DNA of 64,000 nt from Eleginops maclovinus. Lineage: Eukaryota; Chordata; Actinopteri; Perciformes; Eleginopidae. The first letter of the stretch is position 1, and each line of letters begins with the position of its first letter. Both the position numbers and the translations under genes were made by a program. Shown here piece after piece: positions 1-11,974 of this stretch. The DNA lies in the NCBI RefSeq assembly GCF_036324505.1, contig NC_086364.1, positions 19,579,648 through 19,643,647 on the forward strand, given 5' to 3'. The notes under the pieces were generated by a model. It ran no database searches. It saw only the letters and a list, made by a program, of their open reading frames with translations, and was not told the DNA's origin.

Positions 1-223
1 GTGTCAACTCCACAATACTTCATCCTAAATGGTATTTTAACACCTGTCATACATATAGCTGTTGTGGTCTGTAATATTGTGCTCCCTTTTTATTATTGCA
101 CTAGCCCATGCTGCGATTCTCATACGATTTGGATTTATCTTGCTTTAATTAAACGTTTCTGTTGTGTTCTTTGCATTAATCTTGCCAATCCAACCATACC
201 TGTGTGTGTCTGTTTGTGTGTAG

Positions 224-1515
224 GTGGGCTGTTTTGACCCGTACAGCGATGACCCCAGACTGGGCATCCAGAAGATCAGTCTGTGCAAATACAGCAACAA
301 GCTGCTGGTGGCTGGAACTGCTGGACAGGTAAACTGCACACACACATCATGTCATTATTTGTAATTGATGTGAAATGCCTTGTTAACTTGCTGCTGTGAC
401 AAAAAAAAAAGAAAAACTAAATTGGGATCGATAAAGTTAATTTGATAAATTCTAATACATGCGTTAACGCTAGCCTGTGGCGCCATATAAATAATGCAGG
501 TTTTGTACGGCACAACACAGACAGAAATGTAGCTTTAATAATCATTCTTAATCTATTGGAGGCACTGCCAGCTTCTTGAAAGAAAAAGAGCACTAAGGTT
601 CAAGAACTGTAATTTACAAGTCCAATTAACAGCGCCTTTGAAATTTAAAACGTACCAAGGCCCTGCATTTATGAATACATGTAATGTGTACTACACACAC
701 ACTTTGCCAGTTTATAATAAAAACCAAACACATCGTCTAATCTTCTGTTCCCTCTGCTCTCCAACTGTTAATGTGCTAATGGAATGATTGATGAGACCAT
801 TGGACTTTAAAGATCATACTTAATGAAGAACCTCTTTTAAAATAGCCTCATGTCCTCTGGATGAGATGCAGCTCGCTGATTAAGTTGGCAGCTGAGAGTT
901 GCAGCTGCAGTCACACAAACACAAACACACACACACACACACACATAAACACACACTCTGCTCAGCTTTGAGGGCTGTAGCTGCGAGGCTAAGTGAGCGT
1001 ATAATATTTGTAACATCAACAAACTGTGGTTAAGTGTTCCTGCTCCCCACAATTAAACTACATTTAGGTCAAACAGTTGAAGTTACTTTTTTGCAAATGT
1101 AGCTTTAGCAGTTGTGGGGTTGGAAATGGAAAATAATCAGGGGAAAATGTAAAGTTTTATCCCCATTGGAGCATCTGTATTTCCTCTAAACTTCTACACC
1201 CTTTTTTCTTCTCTCCAGGTGATTGTTCTGGGTCTGAGTGACGAGCGTTCGGACCACACTGTGGACGTGTCGGTGGTGGATCTGCTGCAGGACCGCGAGG
1301 GCTTCACCTGGAAGGGCCACGACCGGCTGGAGCCCCGCCTCAAACCTGCCCCCTTCCCCCCGGGCTTCCAGCCACAGGTGCTGGTGCAGTGCATGCCCCC
1401 CGCCTCCGTTACCGCTGTGGCTCTGCACGCCGAGTGGAACCTGATCTCCTTTGGGACGAGTCACGGATTCGGCCTGTTCGACTACCACAGAAGAAACGCT
1501 GTGCTGGCCAGGTTA

Positions 1516-1572
<57 letters not shown>

Positions 1573-3454
1573 TCTGTAAAGCCCCTTGAGAAAAAATGTG
1601 TAATATAAATTAAATGGATCAAGCTGAAAAATTCACCAATTTGCGATACAATAAGCATTATCCTATTGCTCTTTCTTCCCCCCTAGATGTACGCTGCACC
1701 CTAACGACTCCTTGGCGATGGAGGGCCCTCTTTCCAGAGTCAAGTCTTTGAAAAAGTCCCTACGACAGAGCTTCAGACGCATCCGCAAGAGCAGGGTGTC
1801 GGGGAAGAAACGACCCATCACCACGCCCACCAGCAAGGTGAAAGACGGTCTCTGTAAGTTATGAGAGGTCCATATGGATTGTAAAGGTTGAATTTATGTC
1901 TAAATGTTTTGACTGGTCAGGTCCAGGAGGCTAACGCGGCTCTCGCAGAGCAGGAGGACGTGGCTCCGATCCAGCGGAGGATCGAACCGCGGTCAGCAGA
2001 CGACTCGCTGTCCGGAGTGGTCCGATGTCTCTGCTTCGCGGACACTTTTCTCCGCGACGGTGTGTTCGCTCATTAGGATTTAGAACTGCTATGAATTCAG
2101 ATTTAAATCCCATTGTTGTTGGCTTTTGTTGCAGCTAAGAAAACCAAAAGTTAAATGTGAAGTCTGACAGATTTGATAGATGATATATTGTCCCTGAAAT
2201 GATTGCGTTTAACAATATTAATGTCCTTTCTAGACTATTTTATGCTCTATTGACAATATAGAAGGCATAATAGTGCAAGTAAAACCAGTTTAAAGAGCAA
2301 CACACTTCTACTTCTTCAGAATATTGACTCTGTGATGTAAGAAAATATCATAATATCCTAAAAAAAAAATAAGTAATTTTGGCTAATACCTTATCTTAAA
2401 TTCTTGAGCATCAATATCTCAACGAAAATCGACACAATGTCCTTATATTTTATAAAAAATGTATAACATAATTATCGTGACAGTTCTAACGATATCCACC
2501 CCACTAACTGTACATCATCTTCCAGGTACCCACCACGGCGCCACACTCTGGGCAGGCACTAACTCGGGCAGTGTGTACGCCTACGCTCTGGAGGTGCCCG
2601 GTGTCGGCTCGGGTCGGGTGTGTGAGCGTGGCGGGGCGGGCGAGAGCAGTGTGTGTGTGGAGGCGGTGTTGGGTAAAGAGATCCAGCTGATGCACAGAGC
2701 ACCCGTGGTGTCCATCTCCGTGCTGGACGGCCGGGGGAAACCGTTACCCGACCCGTACGAAGCCTCGCAGGACCTCTCCATCGCCCCCGACATGACCAAC
2801 GCTCACTCTGTGCTCATCGCTTCGGAGGAACAGCTGAAGGTAACGGCTGGAAAATATATATGTTACACACAAACGGTGTACTTTGAATACGTCTTGAACC
2901 CTGAAAGCATTCTAGCTGTTTCAAGGTCAATGTTTTTTCCAATAAGTCTTTGGTTAACCTGAGATAAAGTCTGTGGTTAACAAAGTTTCACGTGTTCTAC
3001 AACATAAAATATGTCAGTAAATACCCTAATTGTCTTAATCAACGTCATTGAGCCGAACATTAGCCACGTTAGCTTTGTGGCGATGAGTTCCTTTATAGCC
3101 AAACGTTAGCTTTTTACCTCTAGTGATTGAATTTATGCTTCAACTACTATGAATTTAAATTGGTGCGTATATGTGGAGATTATCCTGCTGAACCAAAAGT
3201 GTAAGTGTCATTGAGGTGTGTATGCCACAGATCTTGCTTTATGCAATATTTCAAAATCCAATGTAAAAATTACATTGGCTTTTATTTTGGGATAATTACA
3301 GTTGTGATGTAAACTTCCGGGTTGATGTAAACATTTGAAGAATAAAGACTTTATATGCATTGACCACCCCATTTAAAAATGCCCCAAAACATGCTAAGAG
3401 TGAGCTTAAGAAACCATGAAAGACTGATGATGTTAAGGTCTACATTTCCTGTCT

Positions 3455-3495
<41 letters not shown>

Positions 3496-4444
3496 AGGTG
3501 TTCTCTCTCCCCAAGGTGAGCGCCAAGACCAAGTTCAAGCTGACGGCTCACGAAGGCTGCAGGGTGAGGAAGGTGGCGCTGGTGGTGTTCGGCTCCACGG
3601 CTCAGGAGGATTACAGTGAACACACACTGGTGTGTCTGACCAACCTGGGAGACATGCACCTGTTCAACATACCGGGCCTCCGACCTCAGGTAGGAAAACA
3701 AAGGGGTCTTTGGACAATAACATAAACATTTAGGGAGTGTTTACAGGCATTTTGTGACTTTATTTGATCATTTATTCATGATGCACTGAAAGTATATGAA
3801 TATTTTGTTTTTCTTTAGGTGCGCTACGACTGCATCCGTAAAGAAGACATCAGCGGCATTGCATCCTGCGTCTTCACCAAGAATGGACAGGGTGAGGAAA
3901 TCATGCTTTATTTCTAGAAATATACACAAAAAAATCTCCTACTTTTCACAAAGAAATTGCATTGTGATCATGACATTTAAAACACTCTGAAAAATACAGA
4001 CAGCTCTTGATTTTAAGGGTCATTTCACACAGATTATACCAAAAACCGAATGTTCCACTCGCCCAATTTGTTTCCAGTCATGCGGATTGTTATTGTTTAA
4101 TTTGCCGAAGATTTGTTCTGCTCTTATTAAGAAGAGTAACATTTGAATGTCGCCATTATGAGGCCAGTTTTGAGACGATTCAGGGCTGCTTATATCATCA
4201 CAATCTAATAGTATAATAATGGAAGTACAGCATGGACATTTTGACTAACTGCACATTTCACTTTGGGCTGGTTTGCAGTGAAATGTAGTGAAATGAGTCT
4301 AAATGCTGTGTGGTTGTTTTTCTGCGCAGGGTTTTACCTGATCTCCCCCTCGGAGTATGAGAGGTTCTCGCTGTCGGCTAAAGTCGTCACAGAACCGCTG
4401 TGCTCTGTTCAGCTGGACCGATCGCTGGAGCACACACCTGCCAG

Positions 4445-4517
<73 letters not shown>

Positions 4518-7500
4518 CTGTAATACAATCAAACCGTTGTCGTGCAATACAGATTGAGTCCTCACACAATATCTGAAGTTTGATGAATGTTTTTGTGGGA
4601 TTTGGTTACATCTTTCCACTGCATCAGGGTGTCTTTATGTTTAAATACAGGTGTTTATTTTAGGTATACACCTTCCAAACATATAGAGCAAATCAACCGA
4701 AGGCTGTCTGCTCGAATCGCTCCTTATGCTGATGAGATAGATTTATTTTCTGGTGTCCTATTAGCCAATTTCTCTTGTGGAACAGCTGAGGGCTGTGGGT
4801 GTGTGTGGGAGAAGGAGAGGGTGAGCGAGTTGTCTGTATCTGCAGTGTGTGTGTGTGTGTGTTATGTAATGCTGTTTTTGTGTGTATGTGTTATTGCATT
4901 TTGAATGTGTGTTTAATAAGAAGCTACATCTCCACGCACCATCCTCTCTCTTTAATGAAACAATCACACGGTATATTATAATGCCATTTTGGTATATTCT
5001 TTTAGGAAAACTCAACGCATTGGTGCAAAAACGACCCACTATGGGAGTCTCTTGGTGGTCCCAGGCCCCCTCATTGCAAACCTCTAAACCCCCTGTTCCT
5101 GTCCATCATGCTCTCTGCTCGGTGTGAAACCAGAGAAATATAGTTTACTGTTATTACTCCGTCTGCTGCCAGAGCTAATGGTGTGTGATTGTGTGTGTCC
5201 TCAGCGATGGCACCACGACGCAGGCCAACGGGACCCACAAGAACCAAATGGGTCAGGCTGAGGGTATGTACAAACACACACGCACACACTTTCTCCCTCC
5301 CCCTCCTCACTGTTCTCCCTCTTCACTCTTTCTAAAAACTGAAAGCAGGCCCTACAGGGGTTCCCCCTCCGGTGTCCATAGTAACCATTTAGAATGCTCT
5401 CCTGCCCAGCGCCTCCCTCACTGGTAGGAAATGATGGTTGTCGTGGAGACCAGAGTAGAGTTTAGTCATGTGTTGGTGGGCTTTCTATCTTAATGACTAT
5501 TACTACTACTAACCAAACCATGTTTACTGACATTATAGTTCTATTGAGAAAAAGTATGTCAAATGTTAGATAGTTTGTGATCTTGATAGAGAGATTTATT
5601 TTATCTGTGATTTAAACATTGACTGGAGTATGTCCCACTGTGCCTTAAAAAACAAGTTGCAGACAATAGCTAATACATGTAACTTGGTACAAATGGTGAC
5701 TAAACCTACTAGGATATGCATAAAGAAAAGGTGGAGCAACAAGTGCAACTTCCATTGATCATATATTTACAAATGTTAGCCATTTATGTTCGCAGGCCAT
5801 ATCAATTCCAGTAGGGTGTACTGATCATCATTTAATAATCATCGTGAGAAAGACAAAGGTGCCAAAAGCAGGACCGAAAGTAATTGTGAGGAGATCAGTG
5901 AAATGCTTTTGTGAAGAGTCATTTATAAAGGATGTAAATTAAATCCAGATGATGCTCTTGCAGTATTTAATTTGTTATTCATGCAAGTGATTGACAAACA
6001 TGCACCACTTAGAAAACTGACAGTAAGGAACTTTAGAGCACCCTGGTTGGATGATGAATTAAGAGATCTGATGAAACAAAGAGATGATGCCATAATTGTA
6101 GCTTTCTCATCAAGTTATGAGTCAGATGGGCAAATTTATAGAAGGTTAAGAAATGATGAGTGAACCTAAATTGCTATTACATTTAAACCATATTGAAATT
6201 GAACAGGTCAAGGAAACGAAATTGTTAGGTATAACTCTGGATCAAAAATGATCTTGGTCTAAACAGATTGATAATGTTGTATGTAAAATGGGAAGGGGTG
6301 TGTCACTTGTTGAAAGAATTGTAAAATATTTGCCAAAAGATGTCAGTAGACAAGTTCTAGATGCTTTGGTTCTGTCACAGCTTGATTACTGTTTTGTTAT
6401 TTGGTCTAGTGCTGCAGAAAAAGATCTAGACAAACTACAAGTAGCTCAAAATAAGGCAGCACGATGTGCACTGCAGTGCTCCTACAGAACCAGAGTGACT
6501 GAAATGTTGGAGACCCTTAAATGGTTGGGTGTCAGACAGAGGTCCACTTATACTTTGTTAAATTTAGTTAGGAATATTACAGTGACACACTTACCACATA
6601 TATTATCACCAAGGTTTATATCGCAGTACACTCAACATAACTATCAAACAAGACATGCAATAGAAAGAAGGTTCGTATGACCCACATCTAAATCAAATAT
6701 CAGACAGAAAACAGTCATGTACAGAGCCATGGTCAGCTGGAACTCTTTACCAGTCCACATAATTCAGGAAAATTCTCAAGTACATTTTAAAAGGTTGCTA
6801 CAACATTATATGAGCATTACAGAGTAACATGTAACTGTGCCTGTGGTTGGGCCTTGTGATGATGGCTAAAATGTGATGACCATTTTTGTTTCACTTCATA
6901 TCCATTGTATGATGAAATGAGTTGTTCTATTTTGCTTTTAGTTTTGTTTAATGTTTGTTTTGTGTGTGTGTGTGAGGACCCCAGGGAGAATAGTCAATGC
7001 TTATGCTAGTGCTAATGGGGATCCTAATAAAGAATAAGAATGTTATGAATAGAGGTGGTTGGCCGCTAGGGGGCAGCACATTGACATATTATCAACTCCC
7101 CATTCAATAAACACACCTTTAGCGTCCATTGAGTTTGTTTCTGTCCATGTGAAATCCAATATTCACTCTTCCTTTTGGCTCTGTTTTTGGTCTCCACTAA
7201 CTCCTTACAGCTCTTTAGCTGCTAGATTCTTCTCTCTGTGTACCGACTCGAGGTTAACTTTGCTCCTCTGTCACTCAAAGTAAGGCTTTGTGAGCAGAGA
7301 GAGTGAAACCAAAACAATTAACTGAAAGAAGCTGAAAGCCTTGTTGAGCAGAGGCAAACTGCAGCATTGTGATTTGTTTGTCAATAATAGTTCATTTGAG
7401 TTTATTTTAAAGCCGCCATTTGATGTTAAAGCTGAATTTCGAAAGTCAGGCTTGACATTTAAAAAAAAATAGTGACTTAAGAAATCCTTGAACTAATATA

Positions 7501-8133
7501 AGAAATAGACAGAAAATCACTTTTATGTTAAACCAACATATTTGGGATTAGAACAACAGACGAAATAAACCAAGTACAGATTTAATCCATCTTTATGTGT
7601 TCTCTAAGCACTGTTGAACTCCATTCATCCTTGTTAGAGTATCAACTTTATGACATGAGCATTCCTGAATTTACTGTCAAACCAAATTGAGATGAAGTTG
7701 TTTTCTAACTGTTTGCCAAAACATTTTTAACTCAATCCAACATGACCGGGGAAACTTTTCAAAGCCAATCGTCCATCTGTAGCAGATTTAGCTCTGCGGT
7801 TCAGCCTTAGACTTAATGGTTCTCTCCCTCACAGGACAAACAGAAGAGCCTCCGAGCGCCCTGTCCTCCCCCCTCATGGACACCCCTCTGGACTCCCCCC
7901 TCAGCTGTGCCGACCTCACCCTCGACTCCACCGGAGAAATCACAGTGGAGGATGTCAGGGACTTCCTAACGTAGGCACTAACACCTATACGTACACACAC
8001 CTGGCTCTGTTTTCATACGACAATGATGTAACGTGTGTTCTCTGGGATGCACAGCACCGTGGACGAGGCGGAGAACAACCTGAAGAACATCAAAGAGGAG
8101 GACGGACGCTCGACCGGCATCCTCATTAACTGA
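224..8133 (+). CDS. llgl1: LLGL1, lethal giant larvae homolog 1 (5'-partial; C-terminal 551 aa)
   Basis: Cortical WD40 scaffold that antagonises aPKC/Par complexes in basolateral polarity. Eleven coding exons join in frame with GT-AG introns: 224-328, 1219-1511, 1687-1837, 1921-2059, 2526-2839, 3498-3689, 3819-3891, 4330-4444, 5205-5263, 7835-7970, 8055-8133 (1656 nt, TGA at 8131-8133). Recognition rests on family landmarks: [14 protein letters not shown] at the first exon, [77 protein letters not shown] and [13 protein letters not shown]. The exon at 1687-1837 encodes the basic phospho-loop [17 protein letters not shown], whose serines are known aPKC targets that release Lgl from the membrane. 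The product here covers the second beta-propeller and the C-terminal tail, ending in GILIN. The N-terminal half lies left of the window. Paralog LLGL2 is less likely because the loop and the C-terminal [12 protein letters not shown] segment resemble LLGL1, but the assignment is from memory of the family, not a search. Confidence 0.95.
329..1218. other. LLGL1 intron
   Basis: Intron between the first two coding exons seen. It holds A/T-rich sequence and a short interrupted CA run at about 912-957. No coding sequence or recognisable element was seen. Confidence 0.6.
1517..1571. repeat. (CA)n microsatellite
   Basis: About 27 CA units starting five bases after the donor GT of the LLGL1 exon ending at 1511. 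A conceptual His-Thr reading through it is not protein. Confidence 0.95.
3458..3493. repeat. (CT)n microsatellite forming a polypyrimidine tract
   Basis: CT dinucleotides run almost directly into the acceptor tttag at 3497 of the LLGL1 exon 3498-3689. The microsatellite therefore serves as the pyrimidine tract of that 3' splice site. Confidence 0.9.
4448..4515. repeat. (CA)n microsatellite at a splice donor
   Basis: About 34 CA units beginning immediately after the gta of the donor gtaaca for the LLGL1 exon ending at 4444. Confidence 0.95.
5590..7040 (+). mobile_element. Decayed, internally deleted non-LTR retrotransposon (L2/CR1-like) in an LLGL1 intron
   Basis: Reading on the + strand, an APE-type endonuclease remnant is visible. 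DLNIDW is at 5609-5626, then frameshifts and stops, then the TDHHL motif at 5820-5834 and an [16 protein letters not shown] segment up to about 6163. The reading then jumps to the C-terminal end of a reverse transcriptase (LLGITLDQ, then [23 protein letters not shown], then QHNYQTRHA) to about 6690. Almost all of the RT domain is missing between the two. The 3' end (ggggatcctaataaagaataagaa, about 7017-7040) resembles tails of fish L2/Maui-type LINEs. It is a dead copy with multiple stops. Assignment to a clade is inference; the LINE identity is firm. Confidence 0.85.
7041..7834. other. Remainder of LLGL1 intron, with one dispersed-repeat fragment
   Basis: Contains a CTCF-like site (7063-7077) and a fragment around 7155-7232 that resembles sequences near 37014-37110 and 59143-59230. 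Otherwise A/T-rich, with no exon seen. Confidence 0.5.
7063..7077 (+). promoter_or_regulatory. CTCF-like motif
   Basis: CCGCTAGGGGGCAGC matches the core of the vertebrate CTCF consensus (CCASYAGRKGGCRS-type) closely on the + strand. Occupancy cannot be told from sequence. Confidence 0.45.
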
Positions 8134-8228
8134 GCAGGTGAGGAACAGTGGAGGTATCTGATGAAGAGTGAGCAGAGGCATGAGCTCACACTGGCTTAGA
8201 CACAACTCAGGGTGTATTAAAGGAGATC

Positions 8229-8261
<33 letters not shown>

Positions 8262-9248
8262 CTGTTTCTAATGGAGCACGTCCAGAGTGTGGAAACTTCA
8301 AAGTGTGACATACAGAGCGCTGCATTCCAATAACAAGCGCTGCACTCTGTTTCCCTCTTCTGAAAAGCAAAGGGAGCAGAAATCTCCTCCATTGAAGCAG
8401 ATTAAATACTTTATAATAGGGTTTCATTCTCTAGGTTGGGCTTTTTTATTCCACCTGCCTTTCAACTAGACTTGGACATGGCTCATAGACCTGCTGTAGC
8501 CTGCTTTGTTCACACTACCAGTTTCTTCAGTTGCGTCTTTTTATTTCTATTAAAGGACAGGTACATTTATACACTGTTACAATAGAGACAATGAATACCC
8601 TTCCCCCAACCCCTCCCATTCCTACGTTTTCAAAAAAAGCACATTAAGTCTATACCCAGAAAGAAAAACCTATATAATAATAATAAATAAAAACAAATAC
8701 ATAGATCAATAAGTATGTACATTTAAGGAGGAAATAGCATTAAAAGGTATCAAAATAATAACATTACTAACAGTGCATAACAACAAAAACCTATCAGCTA
8801 TTCAGGTGGGAGTTATGTCTCATTTTATCCCCAAAAAGCCTCTTTAAAGGTGTGAAATTCCAAAAATGGAGCAGTCTTTACATTTGCCTTGAAGCTCCAT
8901 GAAGATCAGAGTTTTTGTAAAGCTGTTAGCGGCACATTAACGTTTCCTTTAGAAGTAGTATTTTTCTTTCTATATAAAAAAATATAGGAGAAGAAAGAAA
9001 TATGGGCGCTACAGGATCTGGCAAAATAAAGGAGGTTATGATGTCAGCAGCTGGAGCTTGTCCTGGTGTTATGATAAAGACTTAAGAATATATCCACCAT
9101 TCAATTAGTTAAATCAGAGAGTGTGTGGTGGTTAGCGACTCAGCACTTATGCTCTCATCCATCCAGTCGGCTCTCACAGGACTCATAAATCAGAGGTAAT
9201 GGTCGCTGTCTGTTTGTCAACGCCTCTATTTCCTTTAGGAAGCCCTCT

Positions 9249-9263
9249 GCTGCCCCCTGCTGG
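9249..9263 (-). promoter_or_regulatory. CTCF-like motif
   Basis: On the minus strand the sequence reads CCAGCAGGGGGCAGC, a near-ideal CTCF core. Its orientation faces the + strand motif at 7063-7077. Confidence 0.5.
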
Positions 9264-9701
9264 TGCCTTCTGGAAGTATAGATATGACACCATAATTGTG
9301 TATGATAAACTTCATTTAGTTAATCAGTCTTTAATATTCTGTTGTATTTACTAATAATGTTGACATTTTTAAGAGTTATATCTCTGTATACGTCATCATT
9401 TGAGCATGAAGTAGTACATTTGTCATATCAACTCATGTGACTCAGCTTTTGATTAATCTATTTCATTTAAATCTGTCAGAAAATGTCAGTGAAAGATCTG
9501 CATCACACATGCCAGATCCTTAAGTTGTGTCTCTTATTATTTTGTTAGACCGACACAGTCCAATAATCCCAGATATTTATTTCCCTGTCACGTATAAATA
9601 AAACTGCTTCAAATCATTTCAATCAAGATGTTGAAATAAAGCAAAACCTGAAGCTTTTTCTTACAATGACAACAACACAACGATTTCTTACTATGTGTTT
9701 G

Positions 9702-9915
9702 CTAGGGGTGGGGGAAATAATCGATACAGCAGAGTATCGCGATTTTGTATCGATATACGGACCCCAAGAATCTATATTTTATTATATAAACTATACATAT
9801 TCAAATTCAGAATTTTGATACCTTGCATATCGTAGAATCGCAAAACTAGCATATCGTGGCTTAAGCATCGCGATAGTATAATATCGTGGGGGACCCTGGT
9901 GATTCCCACCCCTAG
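9702..9915. mobile_element. MITE-like element with CTAGGGGTGGG terminal inverted repeats
   Basis: The left end reads CTAGGGGTGGG and the right end CCCACCCCTAG, an 11-bp perfect terminal inverted repeat. The 214-bp interior is rich in atcg/tatcg words (tatcgcgat, tatcgatat, catcgcgat), suggesting folded internal repeats. No transposase. The ends resemble hAT-type fish MITEs. No clear 8-bp target duplication was found, so the superfamily is uncertain. Confidence 0.65.
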
Positions 9916-11717
9916 TAGTTTCACAGGCCTACAGTGATTTTCCCTATTTTTACACAAGAACAGCAAACATTTGAACATAAACAAGACCGTGGTTTAACCT
10001 TAGGGTCAATAATTACAACGTTTTGCAGATGGGCTGACTTCTGTCACTTTGTGCTGAAGTGTTAGCATAAAGCTACAAACCAATGTAAAAATATTGCAAT
10101 GTTTTGATGTAAAACTACTTTTTGTTTATCCTTTTTTTCTGCTCGTTGTTAGTATTACAGGAAGGGGCTCGAGTGAATCTGGATGGACCAGATTTCAGTG
10201 CTGGACCACAAACATTTCCCATCATCCCGCTGTGGAGCCCATCTCCTGTTAGCCTGGCACAAACTGGGAGGAAAGCCTTCACACGGACGAAGAACACGAC
10301 ATCAGAAGACCTACATCTTCTTATATAACCACTTTGGAAACATGACATTGCCTCCCACATGGAGCTGGAGACGGCCTCGCCTGGCACAGAGGGGCTGGAT
10401 GGATTTGTGGATGATTATTCGAGTATAGAGCACTGAACACTTTCCGTCGTCCATCTTACCGTGATCATTCCTCCTGGCCCTTCTTCTCGTTGTGACTCAA
10501 TGGTTACGGGACGTAGTGACTGCAGCCTTCAGGAAACACCTGTCACATCCTGCATTTGGAGACTTACCAGTGACATTTCCGTGTTTCCAATTGTTCTACC
10601 CACAGTTCCTTGGTGTGCTGGGATCAGTCTGAGGTTTCCCCACAGCCTGAACCGGAATTGGTGCTAGAATGCGCCCTTTGATTCCTCACGCTGACGCATG
10701 ACGGGTGTTTATGAAATGAGGGAATCCAGCAGAAAGGGAGCAGTGTAGATTTAAGGAGAGTAAGACTAGCAAATGAAGTATTTTGAATATTTGAAGGCTG
10801 ATAAATGTGTATTCTCCGCCTCTTTATGTGCCATAAAATGAGCCGACATGTTATCAAACACAAGCACATCACCCCAAAGTGATGAGAACTCTTGGTAGTG
10901 AAGAAAACAATGGATGATGAAGGAGTTTTGTAAAGATGGATGCATATGTTTTGTACGGCTTTAGGAGCAAGATATTTTAATGACTAACAGAAAGGGAGTA
11001 AAGATTTCAAAGGGAACAAGCTGGTGACGAGGGACGGGAAAGCGGTACTATGTCTGAAGTGTAAGAGCAGATTTATTTGAAATAATATTTTTGAAGTACC
11101 TTTATTGCTAAACGCATGGCCTGGGTTGCAAATGCATTCTTTATCCTTCAGTATAAATTCGATAAAATCAGATAGAAGAGCTTGGAGATCATGACTTTCA
11201 GGAGTAAAGAAAATAAAAGCAGTAATTTAAAAAGAAGTTAAAGAATGTGTAGAAATGAAGATCCTCCATCATCTCATCTGAAATCTTTTCGACGGGACTC
11301 AGGGAAGTGTGGCGAGGGAAGCAAAGTCAGTCTGAATGCTAAGTGTAACGTACTGTGTACTATCATGCACCCAGGAGATTTCTTTTCGTGGGTTTCTGTG
11401 AATCGGTGCATTCTGGGTAATATTGGCTTAGATGTGGAGCTTTGATCACCAGTATTTTTAACCCTTTTAAAAAATGTTTTACTGTGTAAAAAGAAAAAAT
11501 ACATACAGTATCTATACCTAGGTTTATAACGGAGAGCCGACGATAGACGGTTTGTAGTCGTAGCCTAAACACCGCTCAATATTCAAGCTCTTTCATCACC
11601 TCACGTAAAACAAAGTAAAAAAGGGACCTCACTACTAACTCATGTAGCTCATCAGGTAGGAATCATGTTAACGCTTTTTTTTAAACTCGTGTTAGCTTGT
11701 TTTTGTGCTCTGGTTGA

Positions 11718-11752
11718 CACACACACACATACACACACACACACACACACAC
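11718..11752. repeat. (CA)n microsatellite
   Basis: Interrupted CA run inside the presumed LLGL1 3' UTR. Confidence 0.9.
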
Positions 11753-11892
11753 TTAACCTCTCGATGCTACAGCTGGCACGATTCACATTTTTAATTCCAC
11801 ATTTAGATGAACTTGTTTCTACTTTGTCAATAAGTTGTGTGTAGGATTTTAATTGGGTCATTTGGCGTGTTGACTGATGAATTGTGAATGTT

Positions 11893-11898
11893 AATAAA
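11893..11898 (+). terminator. llgl1: Polyadenylation signal AATAAA, LLGL1
   Basis: AATAAA followed about 23 bases later by a GT-rich element (tttgtgtttaatgtgttggt), the usual layout of a vertebrate cleavage/polyadenylation site. It is the last such signal before the retroelement fragment between the convergent genes. Confidence 0.6.
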
Positions 11899-11974
11899 AT
11901 TATTTACTCTACAGAAATCCTTTGTGTTTAATGTGTTGGTGCGGTGTGTGGGGAAAAGAAGTCTTAGTATAGAA

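Larger units (their letters stand above)
8134..10160. other. Intron or spacer downstream of the LLGL1 stop
   Basis: Probable 3'-UTR intron of LLGL1. It holds a short (CA)n at 8229-8257, A/T-rich sequence from about 8560 to 8800, a CTCF-like site (9249-9263, minus) and a MITE-like element (9702-9915). No coding exon was seen. Confidence 0.5.
10161..11915 (+). other. llgl1: Probable LLGL1 3'-UTR terminal exon
   Basis: Four bases after the LLGL1 stop, gcag|gtgagg at 8138 looks like a 5' splice site. A pyrimidine-rich tract ending in ttacag at 10160 is a good acceptor. The following 1.75 kb has no convincing reading frame. It ends near a canonical AATAAA at 11893-11898 followed by a GT-rich stretch (11921-11953) typical of a downstream polyadenylation element. 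An earlier AATAAA occurs near 11213. The splice and the end point are inferred, and transcript data would settle them. Confidence 0.6.
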
